Positions 24,823 to 32,270 of a stretch of 64,000 nt of DNA are shown piece after piece (within the stretch, counting starts at the first letter, position 1; each line of letters begins with the position of its first letter). Both the position numbers and the translations under genes were made by a program. Source of the stretch: JAIBAC01 sp046331095 (GTDB taxonomy: Bacteria; Actinomycetota; Acidimicrobiia; UBA2766); the NCBI GenBank assembly GCA_046331095.1, contig JAXLRM010000007.1:62001-126000 (forward strand). Reading direction: 5' to 3'. A model generated the notes under the pieces. That model did no database searches, was not told the origin of the DNA, and saw only the letters and a list, made by a program, of their open reading frames with translations.

Positions 24823-25572
24823 ATGAAGCGAAAGCTCGTCATCGCGATGATCGTCATCGGCGGAGGGCTGGCCACCCTGCAGGCCGTCATGCTCGGGGTC
24901 TACCTGCATTCCCAGGACAAACTCGCCGTCGACACCCAGGAGCAGGCGAACAAGACCGCCGAGGAGACCAACGCCCAACTGCAGGCCCAGTTCGACAAGG
25001 CCACGACCAACAGGGACAAGGGGATCGTCGAATCGGCTTTCGAGACGCCATCGCTGCAGAAGGCCTTCGACGCCGGCCAGCTCGACCAGGCCGCCCTCGA
25101 AGCGAAGAAGTCCCCGATCGTCGGCATCAACTGGATCTTCGCGAACAGCTGGATCGTCACGACCGCGATCATCACGTTGTTCACGTTCCTGGCGCTGCTC
25201 GTGCCGGCCGCGGTCCTGTGGTTCCGTGACGACGACCTCCCGATCACGTGGGCCGAGGGTCTCACCTACGCAGGAGGCCTCTTCTGGTTCCTGATCGTGA
25301 TCAACGGGCTGATCCCCGACCTGATCATCAAGCTCTGGGACAACGTCCTCAAGGTCAAGGGCACCTTCGTCGTGCCACTGACCAGCTGGCAATGGGACTG
25401 GTTCGTCGTGCGCGACCTGCTCGTAGTCGGCTGGTACGTGGTCACCCTCGTCGGCATGTTCGCCGCCTGGTACTGGTCGCAGGAGCTGATGAAGCGCAGT
25501 GGCGAAACCGGTGGGCCTGCTCGCCAGCTGACCTCCCCGTACGGGCGCCCGGTGCTCTCGGCGGGCAAGTGA
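24823..25572 (+). CDS. four-span membrane protein of the b6f-type operon, unknown
   Basis: Protein of 249 residues. One membrane segment is at about 5-27, then a Gln/Ala/Glu-rich helical stretch at about 30-95 likely outside the membrane, then three more segments (about 100-130, 145-175 and 190-220). The last two contain WFLIVINGLIPDLIIKLW and WDWFVVRDLLVVGWYVV. I do not recognise a family. As the first gene ahead of ferredoxin, cytochrome b6, subunit IV, Rieske and cytochrome c genes, it is probably an accessory subunit. The ATG at 24823 is preferred to a GTG at 24796, which lies inside the operator. Confidence 0.6.
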   Translation: MKRKLVIAMIVIGGGLATLQAVMLGVYLHSQDKLAVDTQEQANKTAEETNAQLQAQFDKATTNRDKGIVESAFETPSLQKAFDAGQLDQAALEAKKSPIVGINWIFANSWIVTTAIITLFTFLALLVPAAVLWFRDDDLPITWAEGLTYAGGLFWFLIVINGLIPDLIIKLWDNVLKVKGTFVVPLTSWQWDWFVVRDLLVVGWYVVTLVGMFAAWYWSQELMKRSGETGGPARQLTSPYGRPVLSAGK

Positions 25573-25590
25573 TCGCGGTCGGGTGAACTC

Positions 25591-26010
25591 ATGGCGAAGG
25601 TGAAACAGGACTACATCTCGGAGACCCCGCCCTTCAGGACCGACTACACGTTGGTCCAGATGGACCCCGCGGACTTCCAGGGCAAGGTCAAGCCGAAGCA
25701 GTTCATCTCACTCGATCAGGCGGAGTGCATCCTCTGCGAGGGATGCGTCGACATCTGCCCGTGGCGCTGTATCCACATGCTCGACGTCGGCATCGTCGCT
25801 GACGCCGACGGCCTGGAGATGCCCGGCGACGATCCACGCGACCACGTGGTGTTCGTTATCGACGAGGACGAGTGCACACGCTGCGCCCTGTGCGTGGATC
25901 GCTGCCCGACGGGCGTGATCATCCTCGGCAAGCTGGGTGACGTGGCCGACCCGGCTGGTCGCCAGGGCCGGAACAACAATCACGGCTACGCCTACGGAAT
26001 GCGTTTCTGA
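25591..26010 (+). CDS. 2[4Fe-4S] ferredoxin linked to the b6f-type complex
   Basis: Protein of 139 residues with two complete cluster motifs: Cys46, Cys49, Cys52, Cys56 (CILCEGCVDICP) and Cys95, Cys98, Cys101, Cys105 (CTRCALCVDRCP). An insertion of about 35 residues separates them and there are N- and C-terminal extensions of about 45 and 30 residues. It should carry low-potential electrons. A ferredoxin gene inside a cytochrome bc operon is unusual: it lies 18 bases after the membrane protein and 12 bases before cytochrome b6. It may dock on the complex or belong to it as a peripheral subunit. Confidence 0.9.
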   Translation: MAKVKQDYISETPPFRTDYTLVQMDPADFQGKVKPKQFISLDQAECILCEGCVDICPWRCIHMLDVGIVADADGLEMPGDDPRDHVVFVIDEDECTRCALCVDRCPTGVIILGKLGDVADPAGRQGRNNNHGYAYGMRF

Positions 26011-26022
26011 GAGGGAGGCATC

Positions 26023-26802
26023 GTGGCCAACGGTGACGGAAGCAAGGGCAAGGTCTCACGGGCCGGCTCCAACGTGATCGACAAGGTCCAGGGCGGCCAG
26101 GTCTGGTCGTCGATCTTCCGGCCTGGGTCGATATTCCGCAAGGGCTATTCGGACAGCCCTCGTAACCGCGCCTACGTCGTGATGAACAGCGTGCTCTACC
26201 ACCTGCACCCTGTGAAGGTGAAGCGTCACGCGGTCAAGGTGTCCTACACGCTGTGTCTCGGCGGCCTCTCGTTCTTCCTCTTCATCCTCTTGACGGTGAC
26301 CGGCATCTTCCTGATGTTCGCCTACCGACCGACCGACGCCCAGGCCTATCAGGACATCCAGGCACTCAAGACCCAGGTGGCATTCGGGGTGCTCGTGCGC
26401 AACCTGCACCGGTGGGGGGCGCACCTGATGACCTTCACCGTGTTCCTCCACATGGCGCGGGTCTTCTATCACGGTGCGTACAAGCCGCCCAGGGAGTTCA
26501 ACTGGGTGGTCGGTGTCATCCTGTTGGTCCTGACCCTCATGCTCGCGTTCACCGGTTACCTGCTCCCGTGGGACCAACTCTCGCTCTGGGCAGTGACGGT
26601 GGGGACCAACATGATCGGGTTCACCCCGGTGTTCGGGTCACAGGTCAAATTCATATTGCTGGGGTCGAAAGAGATCGGGCCGAACACGTTGTTGCGGTGG
26701 TACACGCTGCATGTGCTCATGTTCCCGTTCGTGCTCGTGATCTTCCTCGCGATCCACTTCTGGCGAGTCCGTAAGGACGGAGGAATATCCGGTCCGCTGT
26801 AA
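26023..26802 (+). CDS. cytochrome b6-type subunit of a quinol:cytochrome c reductase
   Basis: Protein of 259 residues, the N-terminal four-helix half of cytochrome b. The haem ligands are His129/His143 (13 residues between) and His230/His245 (14 between); the 14 is typical of b6 rather than bc1. GYLLPWDQLSLWAVTVGT matches b6 strongly. Cys78 in SYTLCLGGLSF aligns with the cysteine that binds haem c(i) (c(n)) in b6f complexes, so a third, covalent haem near the inner quinone site is expected. N-terminal extension of about 45 residues. GTG start at 26023 follows GAGAGGGAGG. Confidence 0.92.
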   Translation: MANGDGSKGKVSRAGSNVIDKVQGGQVWSSIFRPGSIFRKGYSDSPRNRAYVVMNSVLYHLHPVKVKRHAVKVSYTLCLGGLSFFLFILLTVTGIFLMFAYRPTDAQAYQDIQALKTQVAFGVLVRNLHRWGAHLMTFTVFLHMARVFYHGAYKPPREFNWVVGVILLVLTLMLAFTGYLLPWDQLSLWAVTVGTNMIGFTPVFGSQVKFILLGSKEIGPNTLLRWYTLHVLMFPFVLVIFLAIHFWRVRKDGGISGPL

Positions 26803-26834
26803 GGCGAGCCGGCTAGAACCAAGGATTCATCGGC

Positions 26835-27614
26835 ATGGTCGACATCCCCGAACACCTCCTCCGGCGCTCGAAGGAGGCGATGGCAAAGGCGAAGGGCGAG
26901 GGCGCGTCCGAGCCGGCGGAGGCGCCGGCGGAGACGGAGGCGGTCGCGGCTGCCTCGCCCGAACCGGAACCGGTGGCCGCGCCCACGCCAGCTTCCGAGC
27001 CGGTCCAAGCTGCTGCCACCGCTACTGCGGCACCGGCCGCGGCGGCCGTTGTGACCCCACAGGCCCCTGCCGGCCCGTCTCCTGCTGCGGTGGCCGCCAC
27101 CGCGACGGCCCCACCGCCGGCGCGGACCCAGCGCCTTCTCGCCGTGGTCAAGGCGGGCTCGATCCAGACGACGAAGAAGGACCCCGTCGACAAGGTCAAC
27201 ACGTGGCCGCACCTGTTGGTGATCGAGTTCGTGGCACTCCTGTTGTGCTCGATCTTCCTCATCGGGTTCTCGCTTCTGATCGACGCCCCGCTCCAGGACA
27301 AGGCGAACTTCAACCTCACCCCGAACCCGTCGAAGGCGCCCTGGTACTTCCTGGGCCTTCAGGAGTTGCTCACGGCGTTCCACCCCATGGTCGCGGGTGT
27401 GACGATCCCGGGAATCGGGATCTTCGCGCTGATGGCAGCCCCCTACATCGACCGAAACCCGGCGACCAAGCCTTCCGAGCGTAAATTCGCGATCGCGATC
27501 TTCACCTTCTTCATGATGTACTGGGTGTTGCTCGTGATGCTCGGTGTCTTCTTCCGCGGGCCTGGATTCAACTTCATCCTGCCGTGGCGTGACGGCCTGT
27601 TCTTCGACTTCTGA
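26835..27614 (+). CDS. subunit IV-like C-terminal half of cytochrome b, with tagged N terminus
   Basis: Protein of 259 residues. The first 23 (MVDIPEHLLRRSKEAMAKAK) nearly match the N terminus of the cytochrome c at 19379, and an Ala/Pro-rich linker of about 75 follows. The last 140 residues are the subunit IV fold with three membrane helices: WPHLLVIEFVALLLCSIFLI, the quinol-site motif NPSKAPWYFLGLQELL (here APWY instead of PEWY), and FTFFMMYWVLLVMLGVFF. It completes the outer quinol oxidation site with the Rieske protein. It follows cytochrome b6 by 32 bases. The long soluble N terminus is unusual for the family. Confidence 0.88.
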   Translation: MVDIPEHLLRRSKEAMAKAKGEGASEPAEAPAETEAVAAASPEPEPVAAPTPASEPVQAAATATAAPAAAAVVTPQAPAGPSPAAVAATATAPPPARTQRLLAVVKAGSIQTTKKDPVDKVNTWPHLLVIEFVALLLCSIFLIGFSLLIDAPLQDKANFNLTPNPSKAPWYFLGLQELLTAFHPMVAGVTIPGIGIFALMAAPYIDRNPATKPSERKFAIAIFTFFMMYWVLLVMLGVFFRGPGFNFILPWRDGLFFDF

Positions 27615-27642
27615 TTCACCTGAGGAAACGGATCCAATCGAA

Positions 27643-28545
27643 ATGATCGCCGCCATCACCACCGGAGCAATCATCGGGATCGGCATCGTCGTCGTTGTGG
27701 TGCTCGCCGGAATCTTCTTCGCCGTCGCGGCACTCCGGAGTCCGGCCCGAGGGCAGGGCAGTCTCGACGGTGCCGCGATGCGACGTGACGCCGCGCGACG
27801 CAAACTCGAACAGGCCCGACGCGACGCCGAAGACCGGGCCTCCACTCCCGTCGAGTCGGCCGAGCTGGTACAGGCGGGGTCGGCTGCGGCGGAGACTCCT
27901 GGCGGTGCCCTGGCAGTGGCAGACGCACCGGAAGAGCTCGAGGTCTACGCACCGCAGGTGGAGGCACCAGACCCGCTCGAGGTCGGCATCACGAGACGAC
28001 GGCTCCTCAACCGTGGCGCGGTGGCCGGTTCGATCATCGGCCTTGCAGCCCTCGGTGGCGCATCGGTCGCCTTCTTGATCCCCGCGCCGACGAAGGGCTT
28101 CGGGTCCAAGGTGACCGTGACGACGAGCCTCGAGGACATCAAGACGAAGATCCTCGCCGACAAGGCGCCGTACTACGTCCCGGAGGGCAAGTTCTACCTG
28201 ATGACCTACAAGCCTCAGAACGAGGCGGAGGCCGAGGTCGCGTACAAGGACATCTGGGCAGGCGTCAAGGCCTCGGGGATGTTCGCCCTCTACCAGAAGT
28301 GTCCGCACCTTGGCTGCAAGGTGCCGTGGTGCCAGTCGTCGCAGTGGTTCGAGTGCCCCTGTCACGGCTCGCAGTACAACAAGGCCGGAGAGAAGAAGGG
28401 CGGCCCTGCCCCCCGCGGGATGGACCGTTTCCCGATCGAGCTCTCCGGTGGGTCCGTGACCGTCGACACCGGCAAGGTCGTCCTCGGCCCTCCGGTCGGG
28501 GTCGACACGATCTCTCAGCGTCCCGAAGGCCCCAACTGCGTTTGA
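27643..28545 (+). CDS. Rieske [2Fe-2S] protein of the b6f-type complex
   Basis: Protein of 300 residues. A membrane segment lies at 3-30, a charged stretch with TRRRLLNRG at 117-125 precedes a second one at about 126-146, and the Rieske domain follows. Cluster residues are Cys220, His222, Cys238 and His241 in CPHLGC and CPCHGS, with Cys225 and Cys240 as the likely disulfide. The twin-arginine-like stretch suggests Tat insertion. It takes electrons from quinol and passes them to cytochrome c. Two helices differ from the three of mycobacterial QcrA. The ATG at 27643 is chosen because the earlier frame reads through the preceding gene. Confidence 0.92.
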   Translation: MIAAITTGAIIGIGIVVVVVLAGIFFAVAALRSPARGQGSLDGAAMRRDAARRKLEQARRDAEDRASTPVESAELVQAGSAAAETPGGALAVADAPEELEVYAPQVEAPDPLEVGITRRRLLNRGAVAGSIIGLAALGGASVAFLIPAPTKGFGSKVTVTTSLEDIKTKILADKAPYYVPEGKFYLMTYKPQNEAEAEVAYKDIWAGVKASGMFALYQKCPHLGCKVPWCQSSQWFECPCHGSQYNKAGEKKGGPAPRGMDRFPIELSGGSVTVDTGKVVLGPPVGVDTISQRPEGPNCV

Positions 28546-28576
28546 CGACGCGATCGGGCGAGGAGGCCACAGTCCC

Positions 28577-30043
28577 TTGAACGTACTGGCTCTGACAGGT
28601 TCAGCCGCCCTGGCGACGGGTATCGGCGTAGTGCTGCTCGTCGTCGTGGCGGCCGTCATCTACGCCGTGCTCAAGGACCGGCGTTCGCGGATGCCGATCC
28701 CTGCCAACCTCAAGCCGTACCTCGACGACGACCAACTCGAGACGAGCCATCTCGAGCGTGTGCTCACGTGGGCTGTGTGGTCGCTGATCATCGTCGCGTT
28801 CCTGATGGGGTACTACTTCTTCACCGAGCCCAGCCGGCAGGCGCATGCATTCGAGGAGTTCGAGCAGCAGCGCATCGCCAAGGGCGCCAAGGTGTACGGG
28901 CCCACGACCGACGCCAACGGCCACGCGGTGCCGGGGGCGGCGGGGTGCGTCGGCTGCCACGGCCCCGACCTGAGCGGTGGCTCGGCCGCGTACACGCCGA
29001 CCGACCCTCGCACCGGCGCACCCTCCAAGGATCAGGTCACCTGGCTCGCACCAGGGCTGAACACCGCGTTCTTGCAGTACAGCGAGGACCAGATCCGCAC
29101 GATCATCACGTTCGGTCGGCCCAACACGCCGATGCCGGCGTGGGGTGTCGCCGGCGGCGGCCCGCTGTCGGAGCAGCAGATCGCCGACGTGATGCTGTAC
29201 ATCGAGTCCAAGCAGCTCTCGCCGGACGCCGCCCAGAAGGCCGTAACCGGCAAGGTCGACATCGAGAAGAAGGCGCATCCGGACGAGACCGAGGCCCAGG
29301 CGCTCTTCAACGTCAACTGCGCGCGCTGCCACACCATCGGGTGGAGCTTCTCGACACCCGTGCAGCAGGCTCTGCTGCCACCGGGTACCGGTGGCTTCGG
29401 TCCGTCGTTGCGTAACGGCGCAGCGAAGACCCAGTTCGCGGCACGCCAACCGGTCACGAACCCCCAGGGCACGCAGAACGCGTTCGTCGTCAAGGGACCG
29501 GGCGACAACTACGAGCCGACCAACGTCGTCTTCGACTATGCGCCCAAGAAGAATCCGAGCGACCTCGACAAGGTCGAGTCGGTCGAGATCCCCGCGACCC
29601 CCTTCGTCGCGACGCCACCCGACAACCCCAACGATGCCCGCCTCTTCTGCGGTGTCGTCGCGACCGTGCCCCGGGCCCACTGCATCGACGGGGCAACCGT
29701 GTTCACGCTCACCGTCGTGGCGGCCGAGGGCGAAGAGGGGTTCATGGCCGGCGTGACGACGATCGACGACGCCGGCAACACCCAGGTACAGCAAAAGCCG
29801 GCCCTGCTGGTGCCGCTGGTGGCACCCGACGGGCGCCAGGTGGCCGACTCGAAGGGCCGTCCGGCGTACCAGGTCGTGATCAACAAGGGTCTCGTAGACC
29901 AGGTCAGCTTCGTGACCAAGGGCTCGCAGTGGCAGCAGCCCTATGGTGTCCGCGGTCTCGGCCAGGGCAGGATGCCCGGCTTCGGCGAGACCCTGACACC
30001 CGAGCAGATCCTCATGATCGTCAAGTACGAACGGGGGCTGTGA
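28577..30043 (+). CDS. dihaem membrane cytochrome c of the b6f-type complex
   Basis: Protein of 488 residues. Two membrane helices at about 14-33 and 62-82 are followed by two cytochrome c folds with haem sites Cys124-x2-Cys127-His128 (CVGCH) and CARCH at about 248-252. Met ligands are probable in TPMPAWG and GRMPGFGE; the latter lies in a C-terminal repeat of the fold. A segment of about 150 residues between them has no haem. It plays the part of QcrC, accepting electrons from Rieske. TTG start at 28577 is supported by AGGAGG ten bases before. Confidence 0.88.
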   Translation: MNVLALTGSAALATGIGVVLLVVVAAVIYAVLKDRRSRMPIPANLKPYLDDDQLETSHLERVLTWAVWSLIIVAFLMGYYFFTEPSRQAHAFEEFEQQRIAKGAKVYGPTTDANGHAVPGAAGCVGCHGPDLSGGSAAYTPTDPRTGAPSKDQVTWLAPGLNTAFLQYSEDQIRTIITFGRPNTPMPAWGVAGGGPLSEQQIADVMLYIESKQLSPDAAQKAVTGKVDIEKKAHPDETEAQALFNVNCARCHTIGWSFSTPVQQALLPPGTGGFGPSLRNGAAKTQFAARQPVTNPQGTQNAFVVKGPGDNYEPTNVVFDYAPKKNPSDLDKVESVEIPATPFVATPPDNPNDARLFCGVVATVPRAHCIDGATVFTLTVVAAEGEEGFMAGVTTIDDAGNTQVQQKPALLVPLVAPDGRQVADSKGRPAYQVVINKGLVDQVSFVTKGSQWQQPYGVRGLGQGRMPGFGETLTPEQILMIVKYERGL

Positions 30044-30441
30044 TGCTCGCCACGATCTGGGCAAACCCGATCTTCGGGGCACTACTGGACGGCAAGCTGC
30101 CCGAGAACGCCAAGGGCGGTGGTGCGGGGGTGATGTGGACCATCATCTTCCCGATCATGGGCCTGTTGCTCCTCGGCGGGTCGATCTGGTTCATCCTGAC
30201 GACCGACGTGGGCGCCAAGAGGGCGATCCAGCTCTGCTCCGGCGCATTCCTGACGTACCTGTTCTTCCACTCCCTCACGTGGGTCATCACCGGCAACGGC
30301 TACAAGGTGAAGCCCGAGGGCTATTTCGAGACCCGCATCGTGAGCATCATCACGGCGCTTGTCTGTCTTGCCGTGGTCGCCGTGCTGTTCTTCGTCTGGC
30401 ATCACAACGAGCGCGCCACCCAGCGCGTCGACGACGACTGA
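30043..30441 (+). CDS. three-span membrane protein ending the b6f-type operon, unknown
   Basis: Protein of 132 residues with three membrane segments at about 31-51, 62-82 and 96-118 and a short charged C terminus (HHNERATQRVDDD). The ATG overlaps the TGA of the cytochrome c gene by one base, so it is translationally coupled to it. I recognise no family. Position and size suggest an accessory subunit of the complex. A pair of dyad repeats follows directly after its stop. Confidence 0.65.
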   Translation: MLATIWANPIFGALLDGKLPENAKGGGAGVMWTIIFPIMGLLLLGGSIWFILTTDVGAKRAIQLCSGAFLTYLFFHSLTWVITGNGYKVKPEGYFETRIVSIITALVCLAVVAVLFFVWHHNERATQRVDDD

Positions 30442-30494
30442 ACCGCCCCGCCGCTCATCCCCCCCGACGTGGTTCGGATCCACGTGGGGTCGGG

Positions 30495-30618
30495 GGGTCG
30501 GATCGACGTGGGGACGTGAGACGGGTTCACAACCCTATTTGAGTCCCCACGTGGGTGGGTCGGATCGACGTGGGGACGTGAGACGGGTTCACAACCCCAT
30601 TTGAGTCCCCACGTGGGT
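30495..30618. repeat. two tandem 62-bp dyad elements (locus A)
   Basis: Two nearly identical units of 62 bases. Each holds ACGTGGGGAC and GTCCCCACGT as a perfect 10-bp inverted repeat around a 27-base loop: arms at 30506-30515/30543-30552 and 30568-30577/30605-30614. Inside the loop GGGTT-CAC-AACCC forms a second stem. They lie between convergent genes and the second unit touches the stop codon of the oxidoreductase gene. Related units occur at 40036-40146. Confidence 0.85.
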
Positions 30619-32213
30619 CAGATCTGGCGCCACCAGGTGTCGATGTCGAGGTCCTCGGCCATGACCTGGAGGGCGTTGTAGGCGGGGCCGAACGTGATGT
30701 AGCCGTGGGGGTGCTGGGTCGAGCCGGCCATGTAGAGGCCGCCGACGGGGGTGCGGTACTGGCCCAATTCGGGCAGCGGCCGCGTGTCGAGCATGTTCGC
30801 GAGCGACACCTCGCCCATCATCCAGTCCCCGTGGGGCATGTTGACGAGCTTGCGGGTGATGTCGAGCGGAGTGTCCACGGCCCATTCGAGGATCTTGTCC
30901 TCGGTCAGGTTCGGGGCGTAGGTGCGCCAGGCGTCGATGCAGTGCTGGCCGTACCAGCGACCGGCGCGTTCCCAGGCGCCCTCGCCACCGTCGGCCAGCG
31001 CGAAGGGGGCGAACTGGCGCAGCAGGCCGGTCGCGCATCCCTCGGGCGCGTCGGTGGGGTCGTACAGGCTGTTGACTGCGGCGTTCGGCTTCGGAGCGGG
31101 CAGGCCACCGGCGCGGATCGTGGCCCAGTCGCTGTTGAGGCTTTCGAGGCTGTCGTGGCCCAGGTTCACGACCCAGGCCCGGTCGACATCGGGATCGAAC
31201 GCGGCCGCCTCGTACTCGGGGAGCTCCGACAGGGCGAGGTGCACAGAGAACAGGGTCCAGTCCTTGTGGACCACGTCGGTCTTGATCTTGTGGGTGAACT
31301 CCTCGCTCGTGTTCGACGCGTCGAGGAACTCCAGGAAGGTCTGCTCGACCGACACGGTCGACGCGACGGCGCGTCGCGCCTCGATCTCGGTGCCGTCACC
31401 GAGGCGGACCCCGACAGCACGGTCGCCGTCGACGAGGATGCGGGACACGTCCGCGCAGGTGACCAGGGTGCCGCCGTTCTGGGCAAGGTCGCGCCAGAGT
31501 GCATGCGCGAGGCGGTGGCTGCCGCCCACGCAGAGGTGCCAGTTGTCGATCTTGCCGATCAGGAGCGGGAAGCCGATCGCGAGACCGGCGACGTCGTTCG
31601 TGTACGCGCACACGGCACCGTGGAAGGCGAGGTGTGCCTTGACCTTGTCGTTCTCGAAATGCTGGTCGAGGAACTGGTTGATCGTCTCGCGCCGCAGCTT
31701 GACCGAGAGGAACTCCGAGCGGTCCTCGACGCCGAACGCGGCGAGCGCCCTCGTCAGTTCCTTGACCGACATCGGCGGCTGGTACATCAGCGTTCCCAGC
31801 AGAAGGTCGATGTAGCCGTGAGCCTCGGTGTGGAGGCGTCCGAAGGTCTCCGCGTCGCGCTCGCTGAAGCGCGCCATCGAGGCCTTTGTTGCCTCGAGGT
31901 CGGAGTGGATCGTGAGCGCGGTCCCGTCGGGGTAGATCGAGGCCATCTGCACCTCGGGCCGGACGTACTCGACGCCGTGGCCGCGCACGTCGAGGTCGTT
32001 CACCGGCGGGGCGAGGTCGACGAATGTGTGGTAGTTGGCGTGGATGTTGTGCAGGAACCCCGGGAGGGTGACCTCCTCGGTGCAGAGACCGCCGCCTTCC
32101 TCGTGGCGGCGCTCGAGCACCAGGACGTCGAGGCCGGCACGCGCCAGGTAGCTCCCGAGCGTGAGGCCGTTGTGGCCCGCACCGATGACGATCACGTCGT
32201 AGGAGTCACGCAT
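30618..32213 (-). CDS. PYROXD2-like FAD-dependent oxidoreductase (first copy)
   Basis: Protein of 531 residues of the phytoene desaturase/PYROXD2 superfamily. The FAD-binding Rossmann motif is IVIGAGHNGLTLGSYLARAG at 9-28, followed by the VLERRHEEGG strand. The C-terminal FAD motif is around LYMAGSTQHPHGYITFGPAY. Substrate unknown; relatives are a large family of flavoproteins often misnamed carotenoid desaturases. It lies 57 bases after its paralogue at 32271 on the same strand; the two share about the same length and motifs and probably arose by duplication. Confidence 0.8.
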   Translation of the reverse strand: MRDSYDVIVIGAGHNGLTLGSYLARAGLDVLVLERRHEEGGGLCTEEVTLPGFLHNIHANYHTFVDLAPPVNDLDVRGHGVEYVRPEVQMASIYPDGTALTIHSDLEATKASMARFSERDAETFGRLHTEAHGYIDLLLGTLMYQPPMSVKELTRALAAFGVEDRSEFLSVKLRRETINQFLDQHFENDKVKAHLAFHGAVCAYTNDVAGLAIGFPLLIGKIDNWHLCVGGSHRLAHALWRDLAQNGGTLVTCADVSRILVDGDRAVGVRLGDGTEIEARRAVASTVSVEQTFLEFLDASNTSEEFTHKIKTDVVHKDWTLFSVHLALSELPEYEAAAFDPDVDRAWVVNLGHDSLESLNSDWATIRAGGLPAPKPNAAVNSLYDPTDAPEGCATGLLRQFAPFALADGGEGAWERAGRWYGQHCIDAWRTYAPNLTEDKILEWAVDTPLDITRKLVNMPHGDWMMGEVSLANMLDTRPLPELGQYRTPVGGLYMAGSTQHPHGYITFGPAYNALQVMAEDLDIDTWWRQI

Positions 32214-32270
32214 CTTGGGCTCTCTTCCCCGTCGAAGCTCCGTAGCGGCCGTTCGCGGCGATGCCGGGCA

